In this document: positions 40,805 through 49,694 of the stretch, in pieces
Position numbering within the stretch: the stretch's first letter is position 1
Layout: each line of letters starts with the position of its first letter
From: Providencia burhodogranariea DSM 19968
Lineage (GTDB): Bacteria > Pseudomonadota > Gammaproteobacteria > Enterobacterales > Enterobacteriaceae
NCBI RefSeq assembly: GCF_000314855.2
Contig: NZ_KB233222.1
Span: 1,460,559 to 1,524,558, forward strand
DNA length: 64,000 nt
Direction of reading: 5' to 3'
Program-made: the position numbers and the translations under genes
Notes under the pieces: generated by a model
The model's database searches: none
What the model was told of the DNA's origin: nothing
What the model saw: the letters and a program-made list of their open reading frames with translations, nothing else

Positions 40805-42380
40805 CAGATTGCTGACGAACCCCATGTTTTTAGCATGGGGTTTATTGTTTGAGCGACCGAAGGTCGCGAGCGCGATATTTTTCTAAATATCCCATCATCA
40901 ATAACTTTCTCAAGCTATATTCCGTTCTATATGCCTTTAATTGCCTTTGCATTAACCTAAAAAAGTAAAAAAGTAGCGCCATCTTCTTGATATTTTGCGC
41001 CGTTGCCGCTAATAAGCATTGCATCTGAACTTTACTTAGCCCACGGAACCGCGCATAGCGGTGACCATGATGTTGTTTAGCATCGGCAAAGCTTCTTTCT
41101 ACTGTCTCTTTTCGCCTTGCATACACTTTTTTACCCCATTTCGTCAGCCTTAACGCATTTGACCATTCTTTGGCCTCTTCCCATACATGCCGGGTGATGG
41201 TTTTTTCGTTGAGTACAGGATGAACGATGTTCACAGAGCTGGCATTGCTGGCGGTTTGATTTGTAATGCTTATAACCATTGCGATCGGTTGTACTGTAAG
41301 TAAGTAGTTCTCCCGCTGGGCACACATAGACATCGCGCTGTGCATCATACTGGAAGTGTTTCTTTTGATAATCATTTTTCCCTTTATTTGGTCGTCGATA
41401 ACCAGGAACAAGCGCGATACTCATTTCTTTTGCAAGGTGACAAACAGGGGCGGTAAAGTAGCCTGCATCCACACCTGCGGCCACTGTATTGAGGTTGAAG
41501 CGAGTAATTTGTCGTTGTAATCGACCAATGTAAGGTTGACTATCATGGACATTGCCGGCCGTGACATGCGTATCCATGATGATGCCATGTTTGCCATCAA
41601 CTGTACGATGGTCAAGATAAAAGAAGCCTTTCGGTTTATTGTCCCGATGCATAAAACCACTTTCAGGGTCAGTTGTACTTACTTTAGTGTTTTTGACGGC
41701 GCTGTTTTCGTTGGGTTTTTTTACGTCGGGTAAGGGCTTTTTTGCATGGTTTTTCCGGTCTTTTTCAACGGCAGCATTGAGTTGTTCGATATATTCACTT
41801 GGTGCAATGGGACGCTCTTCGTTAATGGCTTTACGCGGGTTAGCATCTGCTTTTAAGTGAGTACTGTCGGTGTAAAGAACGCGCCCATTCGCCATGCCAC
41901 CACTGATGGCCTGCTCTACGACATGGTCAAATATCTGTTGGAAAATATCACTGTCATTGAAGCGACGGATACGATTTTGGCTAAGGGTAGATGCATCTGG
42001 CACTTTTTCCGTTAATCCCATGCGTAAAACCAGCGATAAGCCATATTGACTTGGATTTCTTTAACCAGTTTGCGCTCTGATGGGATACCAAACAGATAGC
42101 CTAATAACATCATTTTAATCAATCGAACAGGGTCAACCGCAGGTCGCCCGTTATTGGGACAATAAAGGTGAGCAACGGCATCGCGAATAAATTCGAAATC
42201 CATAATGGCATCGACTTTACGAACAAGATGGTCTTCAGGAACGAGTTCATCAAGTGTGACGGTTTCGAATTGATATTGTTGGGGAGAAGGTTCTTTTAAT
42301 ATATCGGTTAGCTCATTATTTGTACTAACCTTATTAGATCAAAGTCCTAACTAAAAAGCTAGGACTTTGTCAGCAGTCTG
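40805..42380 (-). mobile_element. IS1182-family insertion sequence, 1576 bp
   Basis: The ends are inverted repeats: CAGATTGCTGACGAA at the left, and CAGACTGCTGACAAA read inward from the right (13 of 15 matching). Each end is followed inside by a hairpin with a T-rich loop: AACCCCATG/CATGGGGTT (40818-40842) and AAAGTCCTA/TAGGACTTT (42341-42368). The transposase is on the minus strand and fits the IS1182 family, as does the length. The element is flanked by a 23-bp direct repeat that is a terminator palindrome. The transposase is frameshifted twice. Confidence 0.88.
40842..42330 (-). pseudogene. IS1182-family transposase, two frameshifts
   Basis: The N-terminal piece (PSPQQYQFETVTLDELVPED, then RPAVDPVRLIKMMLLGYLFG) runs to about 42026. 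There a missing base in an A4 run (T5 expected on the coding strand) ends it after RWFYAW; adding one base gives RWFLRMGLTEKVPDAS. The central DDE part (VLYTDSTHLKADAN, TVAAGVDAGYFTAPV) continues to the T6 run at 41201-41206. One extra base there breaks TQRK-TITRHVW. The C-terminal part (RRKETVERSFADAKQHHGHR) ends at 40842. The exact start is unclear because no ATG is in frame at the expected place. Unless errors or frameshifting apply, it makes no full transposase. Confidence 0.85.
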
Positions 42381-42403
42381 AAGCCCTCACTATTTGAGGG
42401 CTA
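42381..42403. repeat. Right 23-bp target duplication = terminator hairpin
   Basis: Identical to 40782-40804. It lies 42 nt below the deaminase stop. On the minus strand the hairpin is now followed by the IS end instead of a U tract, so the IS has separated the stem from its terminator tail. Confidence 0.85.
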
Positions 42404-42445
42404 TTAATTATATCGATAATGAAATTAAAACTGTTTTTAAAAATA

Positions 42446-43864
42446 TTAGCTAAATCTTGAAAGACTAAAAGGTTTTACATCTAAAGATGGCTCTTTACCA
42501 AGTAATAAATCTGCCGTCAATTCTGATGAAACAGGGCTTTCAGTCATGCCCCAACCTGTTGCTGTATTGATAACCAGTCCAGGGTATTCTTTAACTGTTG
42601 AAATTATCGGGTGTTCATCAGGTGCTATCGCCATAGCACCACTCCATTGATCAATTAACTTAGAGTCATTAAATGCTGGGAACTCAGTTTTTAATTTTTC
42701 AAATGAAGAATTTAGTTCAGGAAGATCAGGCAATGCAGTCATATCCCTATTTTTCTCAAACGGTGAAATCTCATCTAAATTCCAATGTGTCGGCTGTGTA
42801 AATGAATTAATCAGCTGCTCATTCAAAGAAATATGGACTGGGAAATCAGGCATAGACAGCAGTGGGATATATTTATATCCATAGACGAAGGAATCTTTCA
42901 CTACTGGAGCAACAATAACTCGAGGTGATGTTGCGTAGGTTCCATCCGCTTGTTCACGGAAGAAAATATTACCTGGTAAAGCAACGTTACCACCTGGCGC
43001 ATTAGGAGAACCGCTAATAAGTTGTTGAGATTGGTATGCTGGCAATGTTGGAATATCAACATTAAGATTTTGCATGAACAGTCTAGACCATACTCCTCCT
43101 GCAACAACAACTCGCGAAGTCTTGATAGCTCCTTTCTCTGTAACGACATCAGAGATAACACCAGCTTGAGTTTCTAAACCTCTTGCTGCACAATTTGTGT
43201 AAATCTTAACGCCCATTCTTTTTGCATAATCTGCCATTACAAAAGTGGCAATTTCAGCATCTAGACTACCAGAATCTTCTTCAAAACCAGCAATTGTCCA
43301 GTTTGATTTTGCACCACGAAGACGTTGGTCTAGCTCTGCACCTTCAATGATTCTGGTTTTGAATGGAATATCCGAGCCTACATTCTTACTTCTTTCATCA
43401 ATCCAGCTTCTGACACTAACTAAATCTTCTTCATCCAGAGGAACTTCCACTCGACCTTGTGTACGATAGCTAGTATCTGCACCAACTTTAGCATTCATTT
43501 CTCGCCAACGTTCTTTTCCAAGATGATGAAGCATAAATGTTTCATCTGGCATTTTATATGTCATTACTTGACCATAAAACCGTGAAGATTGTTCGCCTGC
43601 AATGTTACCTTTTTCAACAATAACGACGGATAAACCGCGTTCTACTAGGTTAATTGCTGTCATTAATCCTAAAATTCCAGCACCAATAACAACTACATCT
43701 GCCTGTTGTGGCAGAGCTCCTTCAGTTCCTTCCACGAAACCATGTCTCGGTGAACCGGGAACGAACCTACCTTCACGAGTTAACATTGGTGTTAAAATTC
43801 CCGCACCAGCAGCGACAGCAACGACTGTCCCACCGATAAGAAATTTTCGTCTAGTAATAGCCAT
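42446..43864 (-). CDS. Membrane-bound L-amino acid deaminase
   Basis: The 472-aa flavoprotein is nearly identical in layout to Proteus mirabilis L-amino acid deaminase (473 aa). That enzyme oxidatively deaminates amino acids such as phenylalanine to keto acids and ammonia and passes electrons to the respiratory chain. It has an RRKF twin-arginine-like N terminus with one membrane segment (about 8-28), the FAD motif DVVVIGAGILGLMTAINL (about 56), the substrate-side SSRFYGQVMTYKMPDETF and a C-terminal GWGMTESPVSSELTADLL FAD contact. This activity is diagnostic of Proteus, Providencia and Morganella. Its terminator is split by an IS. Confidence 0.93.
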   Translation of the reverse strand: MAITRRKFLIGGTVVAVAAGAGILTPMLTREGRFVPGSPRHGFVEGTEGALPQQADVVVIGAGILGLMTAINLVERGLSVVIVEKGNIAGEQSSRFYGQVMTYKMPDETFMLHHLGKERWREMNAKVGADTSYRTQGRVEVPLDEEDLVSVRSWIDERSKNVGSDIPFKTRIIEGAELDQRLRGAKSNWTIAGFEEDSGSLDAEIATFVMADYAKRMGVKIYTNCAARGLETQAGVISDVVTEKGAIKTSRVVVAGGVWSRLFMQNLNVDIPTLPAYQSQQLISGSPNAPGGNVALPGNIFFREQADGTYATSPRVIVAPVVKDSFVYGYKYIPLLSMPDFPVHISLNEQLINSFTQPTHWNLDEISPFEKNRDMTALPDLPELNSSFEKLKTEFPAFNDSKLIDQWSGAMAIAPDEHPIISTVKEYPGLVINTATGWGMTESPVSSELTADLLLGKEPSLDVKPFSLSRFS

Positions 43865-44645
43865 TATTGATAGTTCCTTATATTGAATAGATTTATAACA
43901 ATTGTTTCTATAGTTATTATATTTTTTATTATAATTGTAAATTCAATGTAAACCAACATCAATTTAATTTAAAAAATTTCAACAAGATATTAAAAATAAT
44001 TGAAATTCATTGATAGATTTAACATAGGAGTCTAAAGCCCATTGCATAAACATATAAAAACCGAACTAAATTAGACTACACCCAACCTAAATGAACTGAT
44101 AAGATCTTAGGGTAAGCACTTGATATTAATAAACTAAATAGAGTTAACAGCGAACATCGGGTGTGTTGATATGCAAGCTATAGTAGAAAGTTTCATTTTT
44201 TAAAAAAATCGCAATAACTAATTATCTATTTCTTCAAACATGTAACATGTTCAATCAATAATATATATGGATTAAAGTGACATTCTTGGAGTTATTAAAT
44301 AAAGAGAGGAGTGAGAATCGATACTACTTGTATCTGCTACTTTAAGTATATTTAAATTTACATAGCTAAATGCTTGGGGCCGCTGATCTTGGCGACTTAT
44401 TCAATTTTTTATAGGTTTCGGTATATCAAATAATCGATTTAAACTATTTAGTCTGACAAAAACCATTAAAACATTAGGCTACAAGCCTGTTGATAACGCT
44501 TTTGAACTTTATGATTTATCTCTAATACATAAATAGAAACGATAATGTCCACGCCCCATTAACTAAGACATTCCAATTGAGAGCGTTCTCGTGATTTTCG
44601 ATATCCCTTTAAAGGGACAGAATTCAAACTTTTATCCCAATAAAA
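43865..44645. other. Long AT-rich gene-free stretch upstream of the deaminase
   Basis: About 780 bp without a supported gene between the deaminase and the ASCH gene. It must contain the deaminase promoter. I see no coding fragment, repeat or operator that I would defend; composition is strongly AT-rich. Confidence 0.4.
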
Positions 44646-44667
44646 AACCCGCACTTTTTAGCGGGTT
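44646..44667 (-). terminator. Terminator after ASCH gene
   Basis: AACCCGC (44646-44652) pairs with GCGGGTT (44661-44667); on the minus strand the stem is followed by TTTTTTATTGGG. Confidence 0.8.
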
Positions 44668-44691
44668 ATTATGGCTTTTGTTTTTATGTCG

Positions 44692-45096
44692 TTAAGTAAT
44701 CTCTATCAGCTCAAATTCTTCAGCAACTAATTCCATGTCATCAGAAAAACTGCCCTCACGAGAGAAAAAATCCTTATGTCCCTCTCGCCAGTTTTCAAAA
44801 CTCAAATCACCTTCTTTTTTGGCGAACTCCTCTGTTACATCATTAAACCTAACAAGTTTTAGTGATGTAGTTCGAATAACACATACTGGCTGTTGATTGC
44901 CATTAAGAATGATATTCAAACCGCCAATTTTGATTATCGCGCCTTCGGATAAGTAAGATTTCAATGAGCAACATGATGCAGTTTTACGACCACTTATTAC
45001 AAGGCTAACTAGCTCATCCGCTAACTCAGAGCTATCTCCAAACGACCATACTAAAGCGTCGGGATATTTGCCTTTTAATTTACCTAAAACACTCAT
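44692..45096 (-). CDS. ASCH-domain protein
   Basis: This 134-aa protein is one ASCH domain, a PUA-like RNA- or nucleotide-binding fold. It is seen in WSFGDSSELADELVSLVISGRKTAS, followed by SEGAIIKIGG, PVCVIRTTSLKLVRFNDV and the late GDLSFENWREGHKDFF. Some ASCH proteins are nucleosidases or amidohydrolases; which applies here is open. The start MSVLGK was preferred because it matches family N termini and has GAG upstream; 13 hydrophobic in-frame residues precede it. It lies 10 nt below a small membrane protein gene. Confidence 0.8.
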   Translation of the reverse strand: MSVLGKLKGKYPDALVWSFGDSSELADELVSLVISGRKTASCCSLKSYLSEGAIIKIGGLNIILNGNQQPVCVIRTTSLKLVRFNDVTEEFAKKEGDLSFENWREGHKDFFSREGSFSDDMELVAEEFELIEIT

Positions 45097-45106
45097 AATC
45101 CATCTC

Positions 45107-45478
45107 TTAATATTTTTCAATAGTAATAATAGCATTGATACTCCAAGCTATACCTGTGATAACAAAGAAAGTAATAATTAACATACAAATAATGTAAAAC
45201 GCACAGTGATTTTGCTGATCAGGTGTTCTTGTTTTTCTTTTAAGACATGGATTATTTAATCTTGCTGTTTGCTTCCAGAAATAAAAAATATACCCAAGGA
45301 CATAAATAGACATAATACATATCGAATAAATTGTTAATGTGCTTCCATTTAAAATATACGGTAATACTGGGATAATAAAGAAAATGATCAAAGCAATATA
45401 ATCTATTCTTATCATTTTTCGAATTGATATTTCATCTATTCTACTTGATTCAGACTTATTCAAGTATTTCATAACCAT
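45107..45478 (-). CDS. Hypothetical small membrane protein
   Basis: The product of up to 123 aa has three hydrophobic segments (about 27-44, 48-68 and 95-117) and a basic loop ARLNNPCLKRKTRT between the second and third. A second ATG two codons in gives a better ribosome-site spacing. It is just upstream of the ASCH gene on the same strand and next to a decayed prophage end, so it may have arrived with it. No family is recognised. Confidence 0.6.
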   Translation of the reverse strand: MVMKYLNKSESSRIDEISIRKMIRIDYIALIIFFIIPVLPYILNGSTLTIYSICIMSIYVLGYIFYFWKQTARLNNPCLKRKTRTPDQQNHCAFYIICMLIITFFVITGIAWSINAIITIEKY

Positions 45479-45538
45479 AAATCCATTTATTTAAATTGAA
45501 TGGGTTATATCAGTATTTGAGTTAATAACGGAGGGTGT

Positions 45539-45718
45539 ATGGCAATAACACTGAAAGTATATAAAAACTCGCCAGAGTGCGAAGAATATAGCAACGAAAA
45601 ATCCCTCAAAACAAGACCGTAAACAGTTGGTACTTCTGTAACTTTCGAGTTCAAAAGCCATCGCTGGAAGTATGAAGTAACGGGCATTGATGATGTCAGT
45701 GATTATGACTTGCTGTAA
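45539..45718 (+). pseudogene. Decayed small prophage-type gene
   Basis: ATG at 45539 follows GGAGGGTG. The frame reads MAITLKVYKNSPECEEYSNE, is cut by TAA at 45620-45622, and continues in frame with TVGTSVTFEFKSHRWKYEVT and GIDDVSDYDLL to TAA at 45716. One premature stop in an otherwise clean frame with a strong ribosome site suggests a small phage gene that has been broken. The family assignment is a guess. Confidence 0.5.
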
Positions 45719-45745
45719 CGTCATGATGATAAAGAATCTGAGTTA

Positions 45746-45953
45746 ATGGCGAGCGCGTGATGAATTCGCTAAAGCGGCGATGAATGCAATTATTATCACT
45801 TCTGCGTTACCACTATTGACGTCGCTAACAGGGATGGAGAGTTACATTGCTAAAACAGTGTACGAGATAGCAGATACAATGTTAAAGATTAGGGGGATGT
45901 GGAATTTAATTTATATGTACATTTATATTCCCTCCCATATTATCTCGCAATAA
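45746..45953 (+). pseudogene. Decayed small prophage gene
   Basis: After MASA one base is missing near 45757-45760. Restored, the frame reads DEFAKAAMNAIIITSALPLL and MESYIAKTVYEIADTMLKIRG to TAA at 45951. This is the layout of small phage-encoded proteins with a helical 'DYFAAKAMQ...SYEMADAMLKAR' pattern that are common near lambdoid and P22-like regulatory regions. The resemblance is from memory of the family pattern. Confidence 0.5.
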
Positions 45954-45980
45954 CAATACTGGCGGAGCCTATTACTCAGC

Positions 45981-46259
45981 AGGGTCGATAACTGCAACGT
46001 GACATGCTGCAATAAAAAGCTGGGATTAGACACCTAAATTATGAATCACAGCATACAGATGCATACTAGGCTCTTTATTCGGATGCAAATCCCAGTTTTA
46101 TAACAAATCAAATGGAGTACACTTCAGCACAGATGATTTATAACACTTATGAAAATGGATATCGGATAAAATGACAGCCATCCTGTATTATTAAACCAAA
46201 GTTTTGAAGATAATGCCCCAGTCATGCCTCAAGTAACAAACAAGCAACTAATTAACTAA
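45981..46259 (+). pseudogene. Remnant of phage tyrosine integrase C terminus
   Basis: Three frames together spell an integrase tail: KAGIRHLNYESQHTDAY, stop, ALYSDANPSFITNQMEYTSA QMIYNTYEN, then WISDK, then NDSHPVLLNQSFEDNAPVMP. Known integrases have NPYQTRHTYACWALSAGANP, FIANQMGHTSAQMVYKVYG and a WMSDNN-type end, with the RH pair and catalytic Tyr. Here Arg has become Gln, Trp a TAG, and two frameshifts and two stops interrupt it. It is a dead integrase at the end of a lost prophage, 14 bp from ycgN. Confidence 0.75.
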
Positions 46260-46273
46260 GTAAAATCAATAGA

Positions 46274-46717
46274 TTAGCCCCTGCCCTTGGGCTTGTTCAA
46301 AATGTGGTCTTCCCACTCGACAACATCGGCTTCTCTGACAGCGATATGGCGAACAGAAATTCGTTCACCATGCATCGCAGCCTTTGATCCCGTCTTCAAC
46401 GGATGCCATGCTGGCAATGTTTTACCTTCAAGTAGCAAACGATAAGCACATGTATGTGGTAACCACTCAAACGTTTCTAAATTGTGTCGATTAAGCTTGA
46501 TGCAATCTTCTTCGTAATCAAAACGATTTTCGTAGTGTTTACACTGGCAGGACTTGATATTTAACAAGTTACAAGCCACGTTAGTAAAATAAATTTCATC
46601 AGTGTCTTCATCGATCAATTTATGTAAACAACACTGACCACAACCGTCACACAGAGATTCCCACTCATTGTCGGTCATTTCATCTAACGTTTTTACCTGC
46701 CAGAAAGGCTGAGACAT
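46274..46717 (-). CDS. ycgN: YcgN family cysteine-cluster protein (UPF0260)
   Basis: This 147-aa protein (E. coli 153) has a conserved cysteine pattern, [13 protein letters not shown] (about 23-35), [11 protein letters not shown] and EEDCIKL, which suggests metal or Fe-S binding. The tail [30 protein letters not shown] is invariant in the family. Its function is not established. It follows ycgM after 20 nt in the conserved ycgL-ycgM-ycgN neighbourhood next to minC. Confidence 0.92.
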   Translation of the reverse strand: MSQPFWQVKTLDEMTDNEWESLCDGCGQCCLHKLIDEDTDEIYFTNVACNLLNIKSCQCKHYENRFDYEEDCIKLNRHNLETFEWLPHTCAYRLLLEGKTLPAWHPLKTGSKAAMHGERISVRHIAVREADVVEWEDHILNKPKGRG

Positions 46718-46737
46718 AATACTCTTTAATCCTATAC

Positions 46738-47394
46738 TTAAATCACGCGAGTCGTCAGCGAGTGATCGTTAATCGATAGCTTTAACATATCACCAGAAGT
46801 CAACGGTCCGACGCCTTCTGGTGTTCCCGTCAAAATAATATCCCCTGCACGCAGGGTAAAGAAGCGGGACATATAGCTAATAAGAGGCAAAATTGGTGTG
46901 ATCATATCATGGGTCGAACCGGACTGGCGAATCTCACCATTAATTTCCAAGGAAAGCTGAGCACTTTGAGGATCACCAAAACTATTTACAGGAATAAAAC
47001 CTGATATTGGGCATGAGCCATCAAATGATTTACTTTTTTCCCAAGGCTGTCCTGCCTTCTTAAATTTTGCTTGTAGGTCTCTTAGCGTTAAATCTAATGC
47101 AACAGCAAAACCTGCAATTGAACGAGAAACTCTATCTTCATCAGCATTTTTTAAAGGCATGCCAATCAGTATCGCTAATTCAACTTCGTGATGAACTAAA
47201 CCTAAATCTTTAGGAATGACGATAGGCTGATTAGCATCACACAATGCCGTTTCAGGTTTAATAAAAATAACAGGTTCCTCAGGATGTGCTGAACCCATTT
47301 CTTTAATATGTTTGGCATAGTTACTACCGACACAAACAACTTTGTTTGCAGGAAAATCAAGTAAAGCACCTTGCCAGTCACGATGTTGGTACAT
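46738..47394 (-). CDS. ycgM: Fumarylacetoacetate hydrolase family protein YcgM
   Basis: This 218-aa enzyme of the FAH superfamily (E. coli YcgM 219 aa) has the N-terminal [17 protein letters not shown], the metal-binding [11 protein letters not shown] (Glu ligands about 70) and the C-terminal [12 protein letters not shown] motif. Relatives hydrolyse acylpyruvates or decarboxylate oxaloacetate; the closest activity is acylpyruvase/oxaloacetate decarboxylase. AGGAG lies upstream of the ATG. It lies 20 nt after the lytic transglycosylase gene, and ycgN follows. Confidence 0.92.
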   Translation of the reverse strand: MYQHRDWQGALLDFPANKVVCVGSNYAKHIKEMGSAHPEEPVIFIKPETALCDANQPIVIPKDLGLVHHEVELAILIGMPLKNADEDRVSRSIAGFAVALDLTLRDLQAKFKKAGQPWEKSKSFDGSCPISGFIPVNSFGDPQSAQLSLEINGEIRQSGSTHDMITPILPLISYMSRFFTLRAGDIILTGTPEGVGPLTSGDMLKLSINDHSLTTRVI

Positions 47395-47414
47395 AGTTGT
47401 AACTCCTATTATCG

Positions 47415-48503
47415 TTATTGTATTTTTTGAGCAACGCCATCAGCCATTAAACAAACACTCAAAGCGAAATAATATGAGCGATTCCAATGCATAATGGTAC
47501 GGAAGTTCTCAGTAACTAAATAAGTGCGCCCCTGAGGATCATCAGGGATAACAACCCATGTTTTCACATCAGGCGATAATTGGATAAATGCAGGTAATTT
47601 CACACCCAGTTGTTCCCACTGTGCAACTGTTTTACCCTGTTCTGCTTTGACGCCTTCAAGTTGTTTATCAAAATTAGTAGGTAAATTGACCTGATAACCC
47701 CAAGGTAGCGACGATTGCCACCCTTCAGTAGAAAGGTAGTTCGCTATCGACGCAAACACGTCCGCTTTGTTATTCCAGATATCCATTTTACCATCACCGT
47801 CACCATCTGCGGCATAGGCTAAGTAAGATGTAGGCATAAATTGGCTCTGCCCCATTGCGCCCGCCCAAGAACCTTTTAATTGCTGTTCCTCTGGGATATA
47901 GCCTTTATCCATAATTTCTAAAGCTGCAAGTATCTGCTTGCTAAATAATGCTTCGCGGCGCCCTTCAAATGACAGCGTCGCTAATGCTGAAATAACGTCT
48001 TCTTTACCTTGAGAACGACCAAAGCCACTTTCTAGCCCCCACAAAGAAACGATATATTGCGGTGGAACGCCATAACGTTTGCTCATCGCATTTAATAGGG
48101 CTTCATTTTCCCGATATTTTTCTGCACCCGCATTAATCCGAGAAGCGGGTAACACATTTTTTAAGTAGCTATCTAGCGTGACGGTCGCTCTTTTTTCTGG
48201 TTGACCTTTGTCAGCTTTAACTACTCTCTCAATAAAATGAATATTCGCAAACCCGCGTTCAATAGTGGATGGTTTGATACCTTGAGCTAAAGCATGTTCT
48301 TTCAATAACTCAACATAAGCAGGAAATTGTGACGGTTCGCGATTTTCAATTGGAAAAGCTTTATCTAAAGCCTCAACCTCTTTAACAATAGCGGCATCCT
48401 GTTGAGCCGTTAGGGTTTTCGGAGCAGCTGATACCGGTGGTTTTGCCGAGCAGCTAGCTAAAAAAATACTACCTAATAAGGTAAATAATAAAGTTGGTTT
48501 CAT
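47415..48503 (-). CDS. MltB-like lytic murein transglycosylase lipoprotein
   Basis: This 362-aa lipoprotein (signal ending IFLASC) has an SLT_2/MltB-type catalytic domain. The catalytic Glu lies in SLWGLESGFGRSQG (about 155-160), followed by GSWAGAMGQSQFMPTSYLAYA and the EF-hand-like DGDGDGKMDIW. It cleaves peptidoglycan glycan strands in the periplasm with formation of 1,6-anhydro-muramic acid. It is smaller than a canonical MltB neighbour set in E. coli, where this locus lacks such a gene, but the arrangement ycgL-transglycosylase-ycgM occurs in other enterobacteria. Confidence 0.88.
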   Translation of the reverse strand: MKPTLLFTLLGSIFLASCSAKPPVSAAPKTLTAQQDAAIVKEVEALDKAFPIENREPSQFPAYVELLKEHALAQGIKPSTIERGFANIHFIERVVKADKGQPEKRATVTLDSYLKNVLPASRINAGAEKYRENEALLNAMSKRYGVPPQYIVSLWGLESGFGRSQGKEDVISALATLSFEGRREALFSKQILAALEIMDKGYIPEEQQLKGSWAGAMGQSQFMPTSYLAYAADGDGDGKMDIWNNKADVFASIANYLSTEGWQSSLPWGYQVNLPTNFDKQLEGVKAEQGKTVAQWEQLGVKLPAFIQLSPDVKTWVVIPDDPQGRTYLVTENFRTIMHWNRSYYFALSVCLMADGVAQKIQ

Positions 48504-48549
48504 ATAATCTTTCCCACCTGTTAGTTTTTATTTAAGGATTTTCCTAATT

Positions 48550-48822
48550 TTACTCGTTATATAATTCTCTATATTCTGAGAGTAAATTTTCAACGGGAGG
48601 TGGGAATTGAAGATAATAACCAACCTCAGAGAGATCAGCTTTTACTTTTTCAATATCTGCGTTTGCCAGCTTATCGCGCTTTGATAGCGATAACATCATA
48701 GCAAACTGAGGAACACCAAATTGTTTCATCAGCTCCTCTGGAATTCGAGAAAAATCATCTTTCTTCTCAATATAAAGATATGTTTGTTCACGGGTAGGAC
48801 TACGATATATTGCACAAATCAT
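48550..48822 (-). CDS. ycgL: YcgL domain protein
   Basis: This 90-aa single YcgL domain (UPF0745) has [20 protein letters not shown] at the start and [15 protein letters not shown] near the end. Its function is unsettled; it is a small alpha/beta protein conserved beside the min genes and has been linked to RNA metabolism. It is divergent from minC across 129 bp. Confidence 0.92.
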   Translation of the reverse strand: MICAIYRSPTREQTYLYIEKKDDFSRIPEELMKQFGVPQFAMMLSLSKRDKLANADIEKVKADLSEVGYYLQFPPPVENLLSEYRELYNE

Positions 48823-48951
48823 TATATTTAACTCTTTTTCTTAGTTCATTGGCTTGCTTGACGAATACAGTAACTATAACATGCTATTGTTTTACAGAAT
48901 ATCGTCACCCGAAGTTTGTTTCGGATATTTTAATTTGCTGAGCCAGGATAG

Positions 48952-49671
48952 ATGTCACAGTCGCCAATAGAACTCAAAGGCAGTAGTTTTACTCTTTCTG
49001 TTCTTCACCTACGAAGTGAAGAGCCCAAACTCATCAAAAAAGCGCTACAAGATAAAGTAAGTCAAGCTCCAGACTTCCTTAAAAATGCGCCAGTCGTTAT
49101 TAATATTGCTGATTTAACGGCAAAAGCTGATTTATACAGTATTCATAAGGCAATTGTTTCTGTTGGCCTGAGAATAGTCGGAGTAAGCGGTTGCACCGAC
49201 CCTTTATTACGTAAAAAAGTCAATGATGCGGGCTTACCTGTTCTGAATGAAGGTAAAAGCCACAAACCCGCTGAAATTCAATCTGAACCAGTTCGAGTTA
49301 TTACTGAATCAGTTACAACATCGGAACCTGAATTTAATTATCGCAAAACTCGTATTATTAATACGCCAGTTCGTTCAGGCCAACGAATTTATGCGCCAAA
49401 TAGCGATCTCATTGTAACAAACAATGTTAGCGCAGGTGCAGAATTACTCGCAGATGGTAATATTCATATATATGGTGTTATGCGAGGTCGTGCATTAGCT
49501 GGCGCATCAGGCGATACTGAAAGTCGAATTTATTGTATCCATTTGCAAGCCGAATTGGTGTCTATTGCAGGTGAATACTGGCTGAGTGATCAGATCCCTT
49601 CTGAATTTCTTGGCAAAGCAGCGAAACTTCGTCTCGTTGATAACAGATTAAATATTGAAAACTTAATTTAG
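48952..49671 (+). CDS. minC: Septum site-determining protein MinC
   Basis: MinC blocks FtsZ polymerisation away from midcell. The 239-aa protein (E. coli 231) has the N-terminal FtsZ-inhibiting domain ([15 protein letters not shown]), a variable linker (about 105-135, longer than in E. coli) and the C-terminal beta-helix that binds MinD ([20 protein letters not shown] and [10 protein letters not shown]). AGGA precedes the ATG. It is the first gene of minCDE. Confidence 0.97.
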   Translation: MSQSPIELKGSSFTLSVLHLRSEEPKLIKKALQDKVSQAPDFLKNAPVVINIADLTAKADLYSIHKAIVSVGLRIVGVSGCTDPLLRKKVNDAGLPVLNEGKSHKPAEIQSEPVRVITESVTTSEPEFNYRKTRIINTPVRSGQRIYAPNSDLIVTNNVSAGAELLADGNIHIYGVMRGRALAGASGDTESRIYCIHLQAELVSIAGEYWLSDQIPSEFLGKAAKLRLVDNRLNIENLI

Positions 49672-49694
49672 ACCTTATTTACAAGGAATTATTC

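Noticed and set aside
40782-42403. The 23-bp repeats as a CRISPR or other repeat array
   Set aside because: Only two copies, each exactly flanking the IS and forming a terminator; they are target duplications.
45491-45724. 60- and 77-aa minus-strand frames
   Set aside because: They are antisense to the decayed phage gene that reads better on the plus strand.
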